A DNA stretch of 9,496 nt. Origin: Candidatus Zipacnadia bacterium. GTDB lineage: Bacteria > Armatimonadota > Zipacnadia > Zipacnadales > Zipacnadaceae. Made by a program: the position numbers and the translations under genes. The stretch lies in assembly GCA_029821455.1 (NCBI GenBank), contig JALGTI010000204.1:1-9496 (forward strand), read 5' to 3'. Position 1 is the first letter of the stretch. Each line of letters starts with the position of its first letter. The notes under the pieces were generated by a model. That model did no database searches. It saw nothing but the letters and a program-made list of their open reading frames with translations, and was not told where the DNA came from. Below, piece after piece: positions 7,520-9,496 of this stretch.

Positions 7520-7540
7520 GCGGGTTCCTTGAGGGCCCGC
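7520..7540 (+). terminator. Possible weak terminator-like hairpin after the membrane protein gene
   Basis: GCGGGTTC (7520-7527) can pair with GGGCCCGC (7533-7540), with two G-U pairs and a 5-base loop. It lies 45 bases past the stop at 7475, in a 137-base non-coding gap that otherwise shows nothing recognisable. No T-run follows, so factor-independent termination is doubtful. Confidence 0.25.
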
Positions 7541-7612
7541 AACTTGCACAACAGAGGAAGCGTGACAAGGCCTGATCAGCCCAGCTTGCCTCGGGAGGCG
7601 TTGCATTCACAG

Positions 7613-8146
7613 ATGCAGTTCCTGAACGAGTCGCCCCATGAGCCGTTCCATTTCGATACCTGGGAGCAAATCGAGCAGCGCTGCGCCCAGCTAGCTGTGA
7701 GTCTGCCTTACGACGACGACATCTCGTCTCTGCTCGAGCCTCTTGACATTGGCGGCTTCACTCTGCCCAACGCCTTGGCGATCCACCCGATCGAGGGCTG
7801 CGATGGCGACAGCCACGGATGTCCCCAGGAGTTGACCTTCCGTCGCTATCGCCGGTTTGCTGGCGGCGCCGGGCTGATCTGGCTGGAGGCAACGGCGGTT
7901 GCCCGCGAGGGCCGCGCCAATCCGCGCCAGCTTTGCTTTGCACCAGAGAACCTCGGCAGCATGAAGCAACTAGTGGATGAGACCCTTCGGGCCGCACAGG
8001 AGGTCTTCGGGGACCAGCACCGACCGCTGCTAGTCGCGCAGCTCACCCACTCCGGCCGCTACAGCAAGCCCGCAGGCGTACCAGCGCCCATTATCACCCA
8101 TCACTCTCAGCCGCTCGATTCACGCCAGAAATCCACTCATCAGTGA
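7613..8146 (+). CDS. N-terminal half of Old Yellow Enzyme-type NADH:flavin oxidoreductase (frameshifted gene)
   Basis: This 177-codon segment encodes the first half of a TIM-barrel FMN oxidoreductase of the OYE/2,4-dienoyl-CoA reductase class. Visible features are LLEPLDIGGFTLPNALAIHP (first barrel strand and FMN contact), GCPQELTFRRYRRFAGGAGL, EATAVAREGRANPRQL and the LVAQLTHSGRYSKP block. These enzymes reduce activated C=C bonds using FMN hydride. The frame hits TGA at 8144-8146, but the rest of the barrel continues at once in the next frame, so this is a broken or mis-sequenced gene and not a short protein. The ATG at 7613 is preferred because MQFLNESPHEPFHF begins OYE-like sequence. The GTG at 7562, which has AGAGGA close before it, is an alternative. 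The ribosome site for 7613 is poor (GGGAGG is 14 bases away). Confidence 0.85.
   Translation: MQFLNESPHEPFHFDTWEQIEQRCAQLAVSLPYDDDISSLLEPLDIGGFTLPNALAIHPIEGCDGDSHGCPQELTFRRYRRFAGGAGLIWLEATAVAREGRANPRQLCFAPENLGSMKQLVDETLRAAQEVFGDQHRPLLVAQLTHSGRYSKPAGVPAPIITHHSQPLDSRQKSTHQ
8121..8146 (+). other. Frameshift junction within the flavoenzyme gene
   Basis: The upstream frame reads HSQPLDSRQ and then runs into TGA at 8144. The frame one base further on reads NPLISDAELQALQ from 8130, the expected next element (ISDxEL before the barrel helix). Continuity needs a net shift of +1, equivalent to one extra base or a loss of 3n+2 bases. The junction also looks short, since OYE proteins usually have several more residues between the HHS..LD block and ISDxEL. 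A deletion is therefore more likely than a simple insertion. The cause, mutation or assembly error, cannot be told. Confidence 0.8.
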
Positions 8147-9496
8147 CGCTGAACTCCAAGCCCTGCAAGACAACTACATTGCGGCCGCAAAGCTCGCCCG
8201 TGACGCAGGCTTTGAGGCTGTAGATATCAAGGCCTGTCACGGATACCTCATCAATGAACTGTTAGCATCGCACACGCGGGAAGACAGCAAGTATGGCGGC
8301 ACCTTCGACAACCGCATACGGTTCATGGTTGAGGTCGCGCAGCGTGTTGCGCGCGAAGTTCCTGAGATCATCATTGCCACCAGGCTCAACGTGTACGATG
8401 CCCTACCTTATCCCTGGGGGTTCGGCATGCCTACTGATGGCAGCATGAGGCCCGACCTCAGTGAGCCGGTGCAGCTCATGCGCGCGCTTATGGGCGCAGG
8501 GCTGAAGTTTGTCAACATCGCCTTCGGCAACCCGTACTACAACCCCCACGTCGAGCGACCGTATGACACGGCTGAGGCAGGCGGCTACATACCTCACGAG
8601 CATCCGCTCGTGAATGTCGCGTTGATGTGCGACCTGACGCGCCAGGTCCACGAGGCGCTGCCTGACTTGCCGTTAGTAGCCACGGGGTTTTCCTGGCTGC
8701 GCCAGTTCTTCCCGGGTGTGGCAGCCGCGATGCTCACGCGCGGTTGGGCGCAGGTAGCCGGTCTGGGGCGCGGTGCCCTGGCTTACCCGGACTTCGCGAA
8801 GGAGCTTCTGGAGCGAGGAGAGTTGACACCCAGCCGGCTCTGCATCACCTGCTCGTCGTGCACCCAGATTATGCGTGACAGCGGTCGGGCCGGCTGTGCA
8901 GTGCGAGATTACGAGATCTACGGCCCCATCTTCCAGCAGGGCCGGATGCGGGACCCAGCAGTTATGCGTGAATTAGCCGCCCAGTGCCGCGAGTGCGCTG
9001 CGCCGACCTGTGCAGAGGGCTGTCCAGCGGGTGTGGATGTACCAGCCTTTATACGCGCCATCGCCGACGCCGATGAAAAACGCGCCTACCAGATACTGCA
9101 CGAGAAGAACCCCCTGCCGGAGATTTGTGCGTACGCATGCCCTGCGGAGGGCTACTGTGAGGGTGCCTGCGTGCAGCAGCACATTGGACAGGGGGCGGTG
9201 CCGATCCGGGCGTTGCAGCGTTACGTGGCGGAGCAAGCACGGACCGAAGGCTGGTGCAGCTTACGCGTGCCTGAGGCGGAGACCGGCTTCAGAGTGGCCG
9301 TCATTGGCGCTGGCCCGGCCGGCATTACCTGTGCCATGAGGCTGCTGGAGATGGGGCACAGGATTACAGTCTTCGATGCGCTTGCGGACTATGGAGGCAT
9401 ACCCCGTTATGTGATTCCTGACGAGCGTTTGGACAGCAAAATGCTCGAGGCAGAGCTACATGCTATCCTCGCGGGCGACAGCCAGAGCCGCCTCGA
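8130..9496 (+). CDS. C-terminal part of the OYE-type flavoenzyme fused to a GltD/DPD-like Fe-S and FAD module, runs off the right edge
   Basis: This is the in-frame continuation of the barrel gene. Barrel end: DIKACHGYLINELLASHT with the family His, YGGTFDNRIRF, then ATGFSW and LGRGALAYPDFAKELL. A [4Fe-4S] motif follows with Cys codons at 8841, 8850, 8859 and 8895 (Cx2Cx2Cx11C). Next is the two-cluster domain seen in the glutamate synthase small subunit and dihydropyrimidine dehydrogenase: Cx2Cx4Cx3CP from 8985, then ICAYACPAEGYCEGAC. An FAD-binding Rossmann start, VIGAGPAG (9300-9323), and GGIPRYVIPDERL come last, and the frame is open to 9496. The inferred electron path is NAD(P)H to FAD to Fe-S clusters to FMN to an unsaturated substrate, as in 2,4-dienoyl-CoA reductase. 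The substrate is unknown. There is no plausible start codon near 8130, which supports this being a continuation and not a separate gene. Confidence 0.9.

Noticed and set aside
7166..7612. Possible N-terminal extension of the flavoenzyme in the same frame, or a start at 7166
   Set aside because: The extension overlaps the small membrane protein in another frame and reads as Cys/Arg-rich sequence unlike the OYE family. The membrane gene has the better ribosome site and composition.
8121..8146. Programmed +1 frameshift (prfB-like) in the flavoenzyme
   Set aside because: The codon before the TGA is CAG, which gives no slippery re-pairing, there is no internal Shine-Dalgarno at the right distance, and residues appear to be missing at the junction.
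1..9496. CRISPR array, tRNA or rRNA, insertion sequence or phage attachment site
   Set aside because: No regularly spaced repeats, cloverleaf-type sequence, transposase motifs or terminal inverted repeats were seen on either strand. The repetition between the two uvrA halves is at protein level and strongly diverged.

Overview
The window is about 9.5 kb of GC-rich bacterial DNA holding four genes; both outermost genes run off the ends. It has Shine-Dalgarno sequences, sigma70-type promoters and no introns. The phylum cannot be fixed from sequence alone. A tandem (double-length) UvrA is established for Chlamydiae and Planctomycetes and occurs in some other deep lineages. I recall, without being able to check, a similar C-terminal tail in planctomycete UvrAs, so a member of that neighbourhood or an uncultured relative is the best guess.

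Region 1 (1-6182, minus strand) is one uninterrupted reading frame of at least 2060 codons. It encodes two complete UvrA units fused head to tail, with four ABC ATPase domains in all, followed by an extra C-terminal domain that is cut by the left edge. Region 2 (6183-6410) is the divergent intergenic region. It has a good promoter for uvrA with a LexA-box-like imperfect palindrome between its -35 and -10, a hairpin in the uvrA leader, and an extended -10 promoter for the gene on the other side. Region 3 (6411-7160, plus) is a full-length YebC/TACO1-family protein. Region 4 (7233-7475, plus) is a small protein with two predicted membrane segments. Region 5 (7613-9496, plus) encodes a multi-cofactor flavoenzyme: an Old Yellow Enzyme-type TIM barrel with a [4Fe-4S] motif, then a GltD/dihydropyrimidine-dehydrogenase-type double [4Fe-4S] domain, then an FAD-binding domain that continues past the right edge. 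Its reading frame is broken once near 8121-8146.

uvrA is the DNA-repair gene and is transcribed away from the other three, with its own probable damage-responsive control. yebC, the membrane protein gene and the flavoenzyme gene point the same way but have 72- and 137-base gaps between them, so a single operon is possible but not shown. I found no phage, transposon, CRISPR, tRNA or rRNA feature, and no clear undescribed multi-gene system. The most notable points are the giant UvrA with its tail, the candidate LexA site, and the domain order and frameshift of the flavoenzyme.
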